A stretch of 64,000 nt of DNA from Ifrita kowaldi (lineage: Eukaryota > Chordata > Aves > Passeriformes > Cinclosomatidae), in contig VZRS01006544.1 in the NCBI GenBank assembly GCA_013398055.1, positions 496,258 to 560,257 of the forward strand, in the 5' to 3' direction. The translations under genes were made by a program, and so were the position numbers. The first letter of the stretch is position 1. Each line of letters starts with the position of its first letter. Below, one piece after another: positions 49,461 through 61,800 of this stretch. Under the pieces are notes generated by a model. That model made no database searches, was not told the DNA's origin, and saw nothing but the letters and a program-made list of their open reading frames with translations.

Positions 49461-52400
49461 CTGGGCTTGAACTACCCACCTCTCCCTGCCTATTCCTACC
49501 CCTTGGTCAGCTTTACAAAGAGTCTGAAGCCATGGGGACATCTAAATAGCCTGCAAAGGCTGCCCATTTACTGCTGAGTCCCTCTCCCAGAGGGAAGCAG
49601 GTTTCTCTTTAATAGCTTGGGAAAAGAGTATTTATCCTACCTTTCATCATGAGTCTACAAGATAGAAGTAAAGGATGCCTAAAATATAAACACCCCAAGG
49701 CTTAGCCCCTCAGGGAACAGGGCTCAGAGCAGCCTCCCCTGCTGCTCTTGCCGAGGATAGCTGCTCTGCCATCCCCTCTGAGAACAAGCGAGCCGCTAAA
49801 GGTCACATTTCTGGAGGTACAGGGAGTTCCTGTGCAGGTTGTGCCCTAGGCATAACCACGGCACAGCCTTGTCTGTCCTCACCCGCTCTCTTCTCCCTGC
49901 AGAGAGGCCAGGCCTAATTGGGTTCCTATTTTTGCCCTCACTACAGAACGCCTGAAAAGGAAGAAAATTTTCTTCACGGTGAAAAGAGTTTTGAAAAAGA
50001 AGAAATGCACCCTGAGCTGACTGAGCTCGGTGGCTCTTGTGGCGTGCTCCCTATACGTGTTCAGACGCTGTAGATGCTCCAAGCCTTTCCCTGGTATAGT
50101 TTCCTCTCCAATGCTCTGTGTAGCCATTTGTCCTCAGGTTGAGATCACAACTGTGAAATGCTTCAAGTGGCAAGTGTGCTGTCCCACCTCTGGCTGCAGT
50201 GACAGAGGGGACAGCTACGTAAGCGATGGAGGCAGGAGGCTGGCACATCATCCTGAGAATGCAGTTCGAAGCAGTGAAGAAAATGGAGTCTGATTAATGC
50301 ATCAGCAGTGCAAAAAATGGACAGTGATTATCCTTTGTTTCTCTATTCGTGACTTTGCAATGTGGATTGATCACAGTGCTCTGAACTCAGCAGATTTTCT
50401 CCCTGCAAGCAGTGGAAAACATTGATGCTTTATTTACAAAGAATTTCTGGAAAGCCTGTTGCACACACATATCAACAACTACTTGCTTGGATGGTTTCGA
50501 TTTAACAGGGTTTTGGAAAGCACATGGAGAAAACTTCTGTCGTGCATTTGACCTAGAAGGGAGCCATGCCTGAAGGAGTGAGCTCTTAGGAGTTACAATG
50601 TGTTCAGGTATAGTGGGCTGGTGTTGGGATGTGTATTTGTGTCTTTTTGCAACCTCTGGGGCCTGTGGCTGGATTGTACCTTGCTGAAGAATTCAGCCTG
50701 TATGTAGGCAAGGCTCTGTGTAGAACTTACATTTGCTAAAATGTTTTGCTCAAGGCCTTGAGTTTTATAATATTTTTTATGACGTTTGCTCTTTGGAGCA
50801 ATACCTACAATATGTTCATTTTCCTTTTACTCCAAACTCCAGCAATCACCCTAAAATGGCATTACATAACATAGCACATCTGGCCTGGAAAAGGGCAGTT
50901 CAAATATTCTATATTTGGGTTGTGATCATTATTTTAATGTAGGTCTAGTGAGGGGATTTGAAGATAGATAATGTCTCTAAAATTTGAAAAATTTTACCTT
51001 GTCCTTTTATGGTATTTGTTTTAACTGACCTTTCTTTCTTTCCAGATTGTGGGAAAAGCCCTTCAGAGTTGACACACAGGAGAAATATGGAGTACAAGCA
51101 AGGTGTGTCTAGAGTCTGCAGGGACCCAATACACCCTGCACTAACAGTTAAATGAGTGGGAGTTGCATCCCTCCAACACCACAGCATTTTGGCTACATTT
51201 GAATTTCTGATTATTCACTCCCTTACAAATAGTTTCTAATTTCACAGTGTGTGGTAGCAAGTCTGAACACACAAAAATCAGGTCACTGTTATTCAGACAT
51301 CTTTTATTACAAAATAACTCAGTACCTGATGCAATTCACTTTAAATAGTACATCCTCAAATCATTGTTTTAGAAGCTTCCTTAAAATTTGTTAAGGGGCT
51401 TTTCTGCTTCTCTATTGAAATTTGCAGTGGTCTGTTCAGCAAGGAAGAAACTAATCATGGTCCCAAATCTAAAAAATCTCTACACACACAGCCAAAATAA
51501 AGTAAAATATACACGTTAAGTCTTTGCAGGAACCGGATTCAGATAACCATAAAAGAGAAGTTATAAAATCTGACTATGTCATCCAAAGCACAGAGCAAAC
51601 AGAAAAAGTCAGACCATTTAGTAACTTATCTCAATTTAACCAAGTTGAAAGCACATGAAGTACTCATTTCTCAGCCAGCACTGTGATTTTCAGATGGGAG
51701 GCAAACCTTCAGGATTATTCCAAACAGGTCTCACATGTTTTTTAAAAGTACATATCCATTATTTATAGCTAAAGTATTTCTCTTGTTTCACTTACAATGA
51801 AACTCACATTTGAACTTTTTATTGGCTTAAAAAGCATTATTCAGCCTGGTTAAAGACCTTACTTTCAAAACTTGCAAACTGCAAAATGCAGCACGCTCAT
51901 GGCAGAGCAGGTAAATAAATATGAAGGGCAAATGCATGGACGCTAATGTGAAAGGCAACAGATCTTACTCATGCTGGGAAATAAGGGGGAACTGAAAGAG
52001 AAAAGACTGGGAAGTAAGCAGAAGAGGAAAGGAGACAAGAATAAGCCCTAACAACCTGAGTCAACATTAACAAGAAAAGAGTCCCTGAAGGGAAGAGGTC
52101 CCTTTCTCATGACTTTTCTGTTTATTGATTCAAATGGAAGTAGATAGATACCATATTGTGGACCTGTTTTCTAATTAGCAAACAAACTAAAAGCTATAAT
52201 TAAAACATCTGATTTAAAGAATGCCTGAAAAGCAACCTTACTGTTTTGACTGTAATCTGTTTAGTCTGCTTTGAGATTTTTAGGAGCTCAATATCAGAGG
52301 TTATAGAACAGATGGAAAAAAAGTAACACCTGCACATTTTTTTCCCATAAGCTAAATAATAGGGCATGGAGTAGGTAGATACTACATAAGTGGTAGACAA

Positions 52401-55140
52401 AACCTTGATTTAGCTTCTAGACCTTGTAAACACCCTACACATTGCAATTTTTAGTTACTGAAAATCAGTATTACATCTTTAGTCTGAAAAAAAAAAAACC
52501 CAAACAAAAAACTTCCCAGATAATTTTAGGATGCAGCAATGTGTCAAACTTGCTCATCAAAAAAGTCACAGTTCACATTGTTTTTTCTTACATATCTTAT
52601 ATAGGAAGGATGCTTTCAGCACACTGTAAATCAGTTGCATATCCAATGTCATTAGCTTTAACATACTCTTCCCAAGGTTTTGAAACTCTGCAGTGTCCCT
52701 TGTCACGCTCACAGCTTGCAGCAATCACGACTAGGTTGCAGACATACTCCTACCAGATTTTCTGGATCCAATGAAGCCACAAGAACATATGTGTTTGCAC
52801 TGATCCCACGCTTAAGCTCACCACAGGAAAAGCTGCTCAGACTTGCTCTAAGCCTGCAGTTAAATGGAAGAAGACAGACAACTTCCAGGGCCTGACCCAA
52901 TATCCACCAGCTTCTCATGGAGACTTGGCAAAGACAGCATTAGCCTGTCCGTCAGGCCCCTTGGCGTTCCGTGTCCAGCACACCCAGCTCTAAGGGCTGT
53001 TTCCAAACCAGGAGCAATATGTCCTCTTTAAAACCTGCTGGTTTGTGACCTTATCTCCAAATACTCCCACGAGAAAACAGTGAAGTATCAAAACTCAACA
53101 TCTAAAACTATTGACATACTGAGTTACCTGTGAAGGAAAACCAACACGTCTCTCTAATCATGGAAACAAAAGATCAGTCTTGCTTCTGTGAACACTAATA
53201 AGGCTGTCTATTTACCAGTAGTAATTCAAGTTTTACAACTTTTTATTTTTTAGATCTTATTGATGACAGCAAAAAAATAATAGGGGGAGGATACAAGGAC
53301 AATGAAGAGCAGAAGAGATTTTCACTTTGGTAGAGCACCGAGGAAGTACCAGAGCCTCTGACGGTTACATCAATAATATCCCTATTTGTTAGCAGTGAGG
53401 TGGATGCTAAAAAGAGACTTAACAGAGAATTGAACTGAGATAGAGTGCTGTACGCAAAATAATCTTCACTGATCCCAAAATTATGTCATCTTTACATGTC
53501 TTCAACATTTTTATTATTATGGTTAAAAATGTCAGTATCCAAACAGTATGTGGTAATGCCTTCCAGAGAAATACCTAGGAAGAAGTCAGTGAGTCAGGCA
53601 GTCATGTTTTTGGTTTTACAGTGGTGCTAACGACAAAATTCATTTATAAAAGGGAGTATAAAATCTGCACTTCACAGTTTTGTAATATCAGGGAATTTTA
53701 CTGGTAAAACAGATAAGAAAAATAACTATGCATTTCACTAGCTAAGCCCCACTAAAGTTAAAATTGCTGGGAGGTTAAATATTTACATATTTCTGCTGCC
53801 TTCCAACATTTTTACTGGTGGATCAATCAAGTGTTTCTCAGTGATCTAATTCTGTCCCTGCTTTGGAGCATGCTTGAGTAAATTGATATTTTTTTTCTTT
53901 TTTTGGTCATCCATATGCTAAATTTGAACAAATATCTACAACTTCTGAGACTTTCCACAGAAAGCAGAAAAGACATCCCAACAAGATGGTGAGCCAAATT
54001 TTAAACAAGCTTAAAATACAGGGCTTCTCTATATGGTCAAAATAATATATTTTTGCTTAATTGCTTGATAGATACTGATGAAAAATTTTGCTGAACTTCT
54101 GACTCGAAAAAGGCAGACTGCAGGGTTTAGCCAGCAAACTCCTTTAATCAGGTAAAATTTCAAACAACCAACAGCTGAAATCATAGCTCACTAAAACCTG
54201 CCTCTTATAATGGAAATGACAGACATCAGTAATTCTAGGTCACCACCAGTTCTGTCTACAACTGAGTAATTTTATTTTCATCCATAGAAATGAATGGAGT
54301 TTAGGGGGAAAAACTTTTACCTATTAAATCCAAAGTACAGACTTCACTACTGCTCTGCTTTGGGCCAGCCAAGCAGCAACAGAATTCCCACCCCACTTGT
54401 TTGCTGTGGTTACACAGCCCTGTGTTATTTCCACTATCTCACACATGGAGCCAGAAGAACTTGGAAGATGAAAACACTTTTGCTTTCAAATATTTTCCTT
54501 TTAAAAGCAGAAAGCTAAGTGTAATTCTATTAATGCATTATTACTTTGGAAGCACTGCTGAAGTCAGGAAATTCCAAGTCAATGCTATATTATATTCATT
54601 GCGCAGATGTACCACTTTCTATTCCTCTTTTCCTTGTTAAATATAACCTGTTGTGGCGTATTTTTTATTACGGAACGTGCAGTGGGACAGTTTCTGCAGA
54701 AATGCTGGTATCTCCACCCAGGGGAAATTAGTTACATCTGAAAGTAGACAGACAAAAACGAAGAGTAAAAAATGGCTGAAAGCAACGCACTGTGTGTCAG
54801 AAAATGGAGCTCATAATCCATAGGACTTTCACTTTGAGACATTCGAGACACTGCTCATTTTCAGATAATTATCCAGGGTGTCTCCCTGATGTCCCACTAA
54901 CCAGTAGCTTTGTTATTTTTTTATAATGCTCTGTATCAAAAATTTGTACTCAAAATTCTCGGCATGATTACTAATTCAAATATGCGGTAATTCTCTTGTT
55001 CTTCATCTACGCGTCACTATTTTGGAGCAGTTCATTCTAAACCACTTATATAATTATATAATACATATATAATTAAAATGAGCAAACAAACAAAAAAATC
55101 CCCTCCAAAACAAAAAAAACTCCAACAAACCCCAACAGTT
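49461..55140. other. Unassigned DNA, no gene recognised
   Basis: About 5.7 kb, mostly AT-rich, without recognisable genes or repeats. A somewhat GC-richer patch at 49.7-50.3 kb contains overlapping short frames on both strands without known motifs. A run of A at 52488-52499 and AT-rich simple sequence at 55040-55075 are low-complexity DNA. Confidence 0.6.
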
Positions 55141-55154
55141 CTCAAGCGACTTAC

Positions 55155-55400
55155 ACTGATTTACAGCCCCACCTGTTCTTCCCAGAGAGAGGTCATCCTC
55201 TTGCCTCAAGGCTCTGCCTAATTGAGGATCCTTAATTACCAGCTCATGCTGCAGGATATCTTCCAAGCTGATCTGACTGCCTCGCTCTGCTAACAGGGCG
55301 CTAATGGAGCTTTCCCCAGGGGATGCACAGGGGTGTCCCGGGGCTCGGGAAGTGGGGGAGCAGCGCCGGGCAGGGGCACGCACTGGGTGGGGCCGGAGCC
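55155..55400 (-). other. Candidate exon of unknown gene, next to a CpG cluster
   Basis: The minus strand is open from about 55.43 kb down to 55054. From about 55.32 to 55.17 kb it encodes a protein-like stretch containing SQISLEDILQHELVIKD, followed by a charged segment. This composition (balanced Glu, Asp, Leu, Ile, Gln) is unlike the Ser/Pro/Cys-rich products of chance frames elsewhere in the window. Possible splice donors occur at CAG|GTGGGG (exon end 55173) and T|GTAAGT (exon end 55155). The upstream part at 55.32-55.40 kb is GC-rich with about eight CpGs. No ATG opens the frame in this piece, so it would need an upstream exon or acceptor. I do not recognise the protein; chance is still possible. 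Confidence 0.25.
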
Positions 55401-55863
55401 CCTCCTGAGGCTGTTGGCTGCCAAATGCACATCAGGAGAGTTTCCAGAAACCTCTGCCGTATGGCTCCGCTAACCAGGCAGGAATTAAACACTAGAAGGC
55501 AGTTGTGTTGCTTGTCGTTTCATGTCTCGTTTTAAGCAGCACTTTGACAGCAAAGTTCTTTCGCTGAACTTTCTCCCCAAAGCACGGTTTTACTTCTCTT
55601 GTCGACTCTCTCTGCCTTTGCAAGAGCAGCTTTTCCAGTCGTATGCCAGTGACACCCACTTCCATCCTTCCCTCTGCACAGCTGACAAATTTGCCTACCA
55701 TTCAGTTGTGGGCAATGGATCTATTTCAGCTGTGTCACTCCAAGAAAGGACCACAACTGCTTTTTAGTTTTCACTTCCTTGAAAGGCAACTGCAGGCTAA
55801 CTACCCTCAACAAGTTGCATTGAAATGGTCTTGTAATGATATAAATTGTTACAAAATACTAAA

Positions 55864-55879
55864 TACACACACACACACA
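55864..55879. repeat. (AC)n dinucleotide microsatellite
   Basis: About eight AC units followed by a short A run. It is a small, probably length-variable microsatellite with no recognised gene next to it. Confidence 0.9.
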
Positions 55880-58800
55880 AAAATTTGGATGTCATGTACA
55901 TCAATTCAAGTAAGAAGAAATGGAGACCAACCACTTGCAGCTGTGTGTAGAAAAGATAGAACACTGACGCTGGCAAATCTTATAGTAATGCCCACTACAG
56001 ACAGCTCTGTAGGTACTTAGTACTGACTAATTGATCACTCCAAAAATCTTTCTTCAGTAGAGTTCTGTGGATTAAATCAGTGGGATTGATGCTGGGTAGA
56101 ATCTGCAATTGCAGTTCGTGGGTTCCATGGGTAATGGGGCCCTCCTTGTATTTTCCTTGAATACTCAAAAGAAGAGGCTATGAAAGGACTCCGGCGCTTC
56201 TCTTGCTTTCCTTCTATAACTTCCGAGATCCTCAGCTATAATTAGGACTCCCAAGAGAGAATACGTATTGTCTTAATGCTGACTTGACTCAGCAGAACGT
56301 GGTGAGGCATCATCCCAAAACCTCCCTCTGCTCATCTCAAAGAGCCCAGATTTGGAGGGAAGGGGTTCCTCTGTCTCTCTAAGTGCCTTCCGTAGATTCC
56401 CACTCTGGGAAGAGCTGGATAAGCAGGGCTGCCAGGTGAGGAGGGAATGTGCTCCCAGTGATGGATGCAGTGCCAGCAAGCAGAGCACTCACCACTGGTC
56501 AGACAGACTCTGTTTAGGAAACACGTGGTTAGAACTTGACAGAGCAGCATCAAAAAATTCATAATGGAAAATGAAAACAAGGTAATTACCTTTAGCCTTG
56601 TGGAATGGGATCTAATTCCTAATGAGAGAGGCACAGAGAAAAACCTGACACTCTGCTCAGTGTATATGTTAACCCCTAAAATGTCGTAACATATAGTCAA
56701 CGTATATTAATCTTTGTGTTTTATTATTATAATTATATTGAACTGTGTCATTATTAAATCACTGCTCCTTATTATTTTCTGCATAACCCTAAGCTAATTT
56801 CTTAAACTCTTCGACTCTCTTTAGACAGGAAAGTTATACTCAGTTAGCATCTAGCAGAGGAATTCAGCTTTTATCTGCTACTGCTTTGCATCTTGCTTCA
56901 ATATGTTTTGATTAAATATGGCAAGCTAAAATATTCTTCCTAATACTGAATGATGTTTTTCTTATAAAGAATCCCAGATGGTCAGACAAGAGAAGACAGG
57001 TCTGTTCACTGAAATTAATAGTAACTTAAAAAGTGGAGATTATTAGTCCCTAACATCAAATAGCATTTTCTAAAGGGAAAGATAGAAAAATTACTGCTAC
57101 ATACTCACCCTGAAATTTACATTCTCAGGCTAGGGATCAATGTCCTGATATTAATTGATGCCTATATTTTCTTTTTGAGATCATATCTTTAACTAGGACG
57201 TAGAAGGGCTCTACAAAGCCTGCTGATGGATTGTGGTCCAAGGAGCACTGCATCTTCTTGAGGAAGCAGGAGTCTTCCCATGACTTCAGGAAGTAATGGA
57301 TCTCTGTAATGAAACAGCATGCTCACCTTTCATACACGAACTAGAGAATACAGGGAGAGCCATATGGCATGTCCTAAAATTAGATATCACTTAACATAGT
57401 ACCTAATTGCAAGGCCACAGAGCCTACATCTGTTGGAACTGGGTGTAGCATGAAATGTCAAATGCAGATTTAGATCCAAGTAGGACTGCAAAAGAGAAGT
57501 GTTTTTTGACATTCTTTTAATTGAGGAAGAAAAGAGTTTTCTGATGAATTTGTTAAGATTCTGAGGGGGAAGAGCAAAAGGTTTGGAGAAACCTGAATCT
57601 TTTCCCATCAGGAAAGTGGAATAAAAAGTATTTGGAACTTTTCTGCTATCTGTTCTCCCATGCTATTCCCCAACAGAGATGTGTCCCCTTAGCTGGCAGT
57701 TAACAGTACACAGTAGAAGTTGTTGGAACAAGAAAAGACCAAATGAATCCTCAATCACTTCTTGCTTAAGGAATGTCCCATTTTGGCTAGTTTCTCAAAG
57801 CATTTGGGAAGACTACTCTGATGAACGAAATGTGTCTGACACAATGTATGACCTTCCATACATTGCATAAGTCAAAATCCCACATAAGCATCTGCCCAGG
57901 ACTGCCTTCCACGGAAATTCCAGGATCGTCTTCAGAGTGGGGTTTGCATAACCTGCATGATCAGGATTTGGAAACTATTTTGAACAAGGAGGAAAGATAC
58001 ATTAACACCTTGCCAAGTGACACACCTTCTCAAGCTGCAGGAAGAGATGGGGTAATGTAGCTAACATATTATAGGATAAAATTAAAACTCTGTGACTGAA
58101 AAGAGAAGCATTAATATTTCCATTCTGTAATGTTGCCATCCATGCTGGATATAGCTGGAGCAGCTGAAAAGAACATTGATCCTACAACTGGAAACAGTAG
58201 CCTCTTCAGCCACTTCACATAAATGGGAGAAAGACTGGGTCTGCAGCTGCTGGTCCAGTGGAGCCTTTTTAACTTGGCCTACTGCTGTTCTCAGTTTGCT
58301 AATACATGGGGATTTGAACAGCAGCCTTGGCTGTGGTGGGAGTAATCTGGGAAGGGATGGGGCAGCCAGATGTGGGTATAACCAAGGGATCATGAATCTA
58401 GGACAAGCCCATGACTTTGTAACCTTCCTAATCTTTAAAAATAGCTTTATGCATGTGTGTGTATATATAAACAAACTGTAGTAACAGATATACACCTTAA
58501 ATGTTATCTAAGATTGTTTTGCATATTTTTCAATATTCTGAAAGGTAAGAAAAGCTAATGAAGAAAGGCACCCTGAGCTCTTGTGTAGTAGGACATGAGA
58601 GACAGCATTGTGTAGCAAGCAAGTAAAAGAACACACAGATGAATTTACATGAAATATTTCCATTTCATTTTAGCCATGGGCTTTGCCCTGGTACATTTGG
58701 TGATTCCTGGCTGGCTGGGTACTGTGTCTACATTTTCTTTCATGTATGAAGAACGGCCTGTTTGCTAAGTTTGGCATTTCAGACTAGGTAGTCACAGCAA

Positions 58801-61800
58801 TGGACAGGTCTGTCTGCTTGCTTTTTTTTTCTCCGATCTTGCCCAAGTCAACAGAAAGGTTTATCCATCACTATTCCACAGGAAAAAGAGGCTGGGAAAA
58901 AGGCACCAAAACAGTTTTCTTAGGATTCATACCAGTATGCATCAGTTTAAGGAGAATGGAGACCCAAGCTATGCATATGTCCTTAAAATGCAGTTACAGA
59001 GGCTGTAAAACGAACGTAGTGCATTACTGTTCAGTAGAAAATGTGACTGTGATTTGACTCAGATTAAGACTAGGCTGTAGTTAGAATGTCTTGAAACAGA
59101 GTCTGAAAAATAGTTGCCCATAAGCTACCTGTCAAAGGGGAAATTAACAGGAGTTGCAAACACAATTTTTCAGACCTTCTGGAGTAAACATTTAAGCAAG
59201 AAACAATGTTAAGATAAAAACATTACAGAACATATAAATGCTGTTTAGGAGCAGAGCAGTATTTATGAAGCAATCAGCAACTAAAGATAAAGCAGCCTAA
59301 AGTGAAGAATGCAGGGTAGTACAGTCCTGGATTCATGGTGAAGAACACTATTGAAGTGAGGAGCGTTTCCATTTTGCAAATTAATGTAACACCAAAATTT
59401 AGCAATGAATCCTGTGAAGTTCTTGCCATTATTTAGAATAAATGGCATGGCACCAAAGTACTATTATTAATAACAATTAAGCAAATTTCTTCTGTCCTTC
59501 TCTGAAAGATGCTGCAATGATGAATCCAAATACATCTGGCTGCAGAAACAAACTCTGAACTTTAGAATTGCACATCTCTGCAGAATAAGGCCTCCACAGT
59601 TATTCTCTTTATCTTGACTGCCCAGATGTTTTATAAATATTTGTCTGGATTTCAAGTATTTTGGGGAAAAAAAAGCAATTTTTTTCATGCCATAACAAAT
59701 GCTTTTGTTTCCTTTGGTGTTGCGTGATGTATGGTACATTATATGAAAATCTGCAGAAGATGGCCTTGTCATGAAACAGTGTCTAAATACATTTGGCAAA
59801 ACAGACATCAGCTGCAGGTGAGACAACAAGTTCTAGGACTTTTCACCCCACAAAACTGAGAGTGAAAATTAGAGCAGAGGAATGAAGTCATCTCCAAAAC
59901 CCCAAACACCTCATGACAGGAAAATATACCTCACTGATTGGACTGATGTCAGGAGTAAGAGATGGGCTGGAATTAATCTCACTTTACTTAGTGCCTGTGA
60001 GATGTACCAGGCTCTACTGACCAGATCCCCACTAACTACAAAGGCAGTTGGAGGGAATGGCCCAGAAGTAAAACTGAGGCAGCTGAGTCCCACACACGGT
60101 CACCTACCATGGTTACTAAACAGGAATTACTCATCGCCTGCAAGAACTCAACTGCTCCACTGAAGGCCTACCAACAGCTACTGAAATAGGTAATGAATCT
60201 TTTAAATAAAATGAAATTACCTAAAACAAATCAAATTTTAATTTTATTACTTCAGATAGCTTTTTTGTATTTGCAAAACGGGTCAATCAAGATCCTGGAG
60301 ACACATACAAAGCTCTGAATTACTATTTTCAGCTTCTACCTAATTTCAGTCACTCAGGATTTTTCAGTTAAATTCTCTGGGCATGTGAAGATTTGCTTCT
60401 GGTATTCCCTAATCTACCTAATTCTTCACTCCACCTAACTACCTGCAGACCTTTAAACTTGTTTTTCTCTCTACCTGACTGCTCTTCAGCAACCAATTTG
60501 GGCTATTCAGAACAAGCCCAGCAGGCACGAAACATTGGGTATGATCAATCTTTAATATGAAGTTCCAGTAGTCACCGAGTTCCTCCAGGATATTAAAAAC
60601 CAAGGTTCAATTATAGCCTCTTCTAATAAAAATCTGAACCATTGTCACTCAGCAATGATGGAATTCAACTTCCTACAGAAAATTCAGATGGTCTTCATCT
60701 TTACTGATGAATGTTTTTGGTTATAAAATACTTAAAATAATCATGGAACTAGAGAAAGATTATAACCTAATGTTCATAACATTTATCTAAGTGGTGTAGA
60801 GAGTGTTTTAAAGTCCTTCTCTTAGGATGACACAGGAGGTCATGTCCTTTTTACAGTATTTAGTCATGAATAGGAGAAAATGAAAGTTCTTCATAATATC
60901 TAAAGTCCAGGGATTTAAGATACCACCCACAATAGATATCTCTGTTCAAATCTCCCCAGTAAGAACAGGGAACCTAATAAAGTGAATTTTCAAACAATTT
61001 AGTTCATAGAAACCTGTGGACCATCTGCTCAGCTTTAACAATTGCTCTAATGCAGGCTTTTAATAGTTGCGTAAAAAAAGACATTTTCTAGATGATCCCG
61101 CATAAAATATTTTTAGACTTTTATTCCCACAGGGGAAAACAGAAAATTTTATTATTTGGATGGATCCAAACTAGGCTTTCCTTTTTGATATTGCAACCAA
61201 AAATTCTCGATATGCATAGCCTTATGTGAGAATCACAATCCCTTTCCAATTCTGTATCAACACATGATCATTCTTGCACTGAACTGCTGTTCCCTGCTCC
61301 AATAAACTCAACTCAGATATAATTACACTAGAATTTTACACAGTTCTGTAGTTCCAACAAGTTTGGTCTATGCATCTGAGTTTCAAACATATGCTTTTTA
61401 ACACCATATGTTTGTAACTACCAGACAGACCTTGCCAACCCTGAGAATCAGACCAACTACGCTGAGTGCATCAAAGCTTTACTTCAAATTCCAGAAATTA
61501 ACCATTACAATATCTGTGTTTCTCCTTATGGCATTGGCTGATGATTTGTTGAGGTGCCTTAAGCAAAATGAGACTTTCAACTGTATTTATTTGTTTGTTT
61601 TGGTAGACTCTCATACTTTTTTTTCTGGTTTTCTTTATGTTAATTCTGTACATTCAGAAGAAACACTGCAAGCTCCAGAACAACAGCTTTCCTTTTATGT
61701 ATTAACAAACATTCTCTGGAGAAGCATTATGCACTTAAAGTGAGAAAAAAACAAGACAAACAAGAGATAACAAATGAGTAATGCCTAACATTAGAATGTG

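Noticed and set aside
60065..60115. 'aaactgaggca' followed by 'ggtcacc', again MIR-like
   Set aside because: Too short and interrupted; the remainder of the CORE region is not recognisable.
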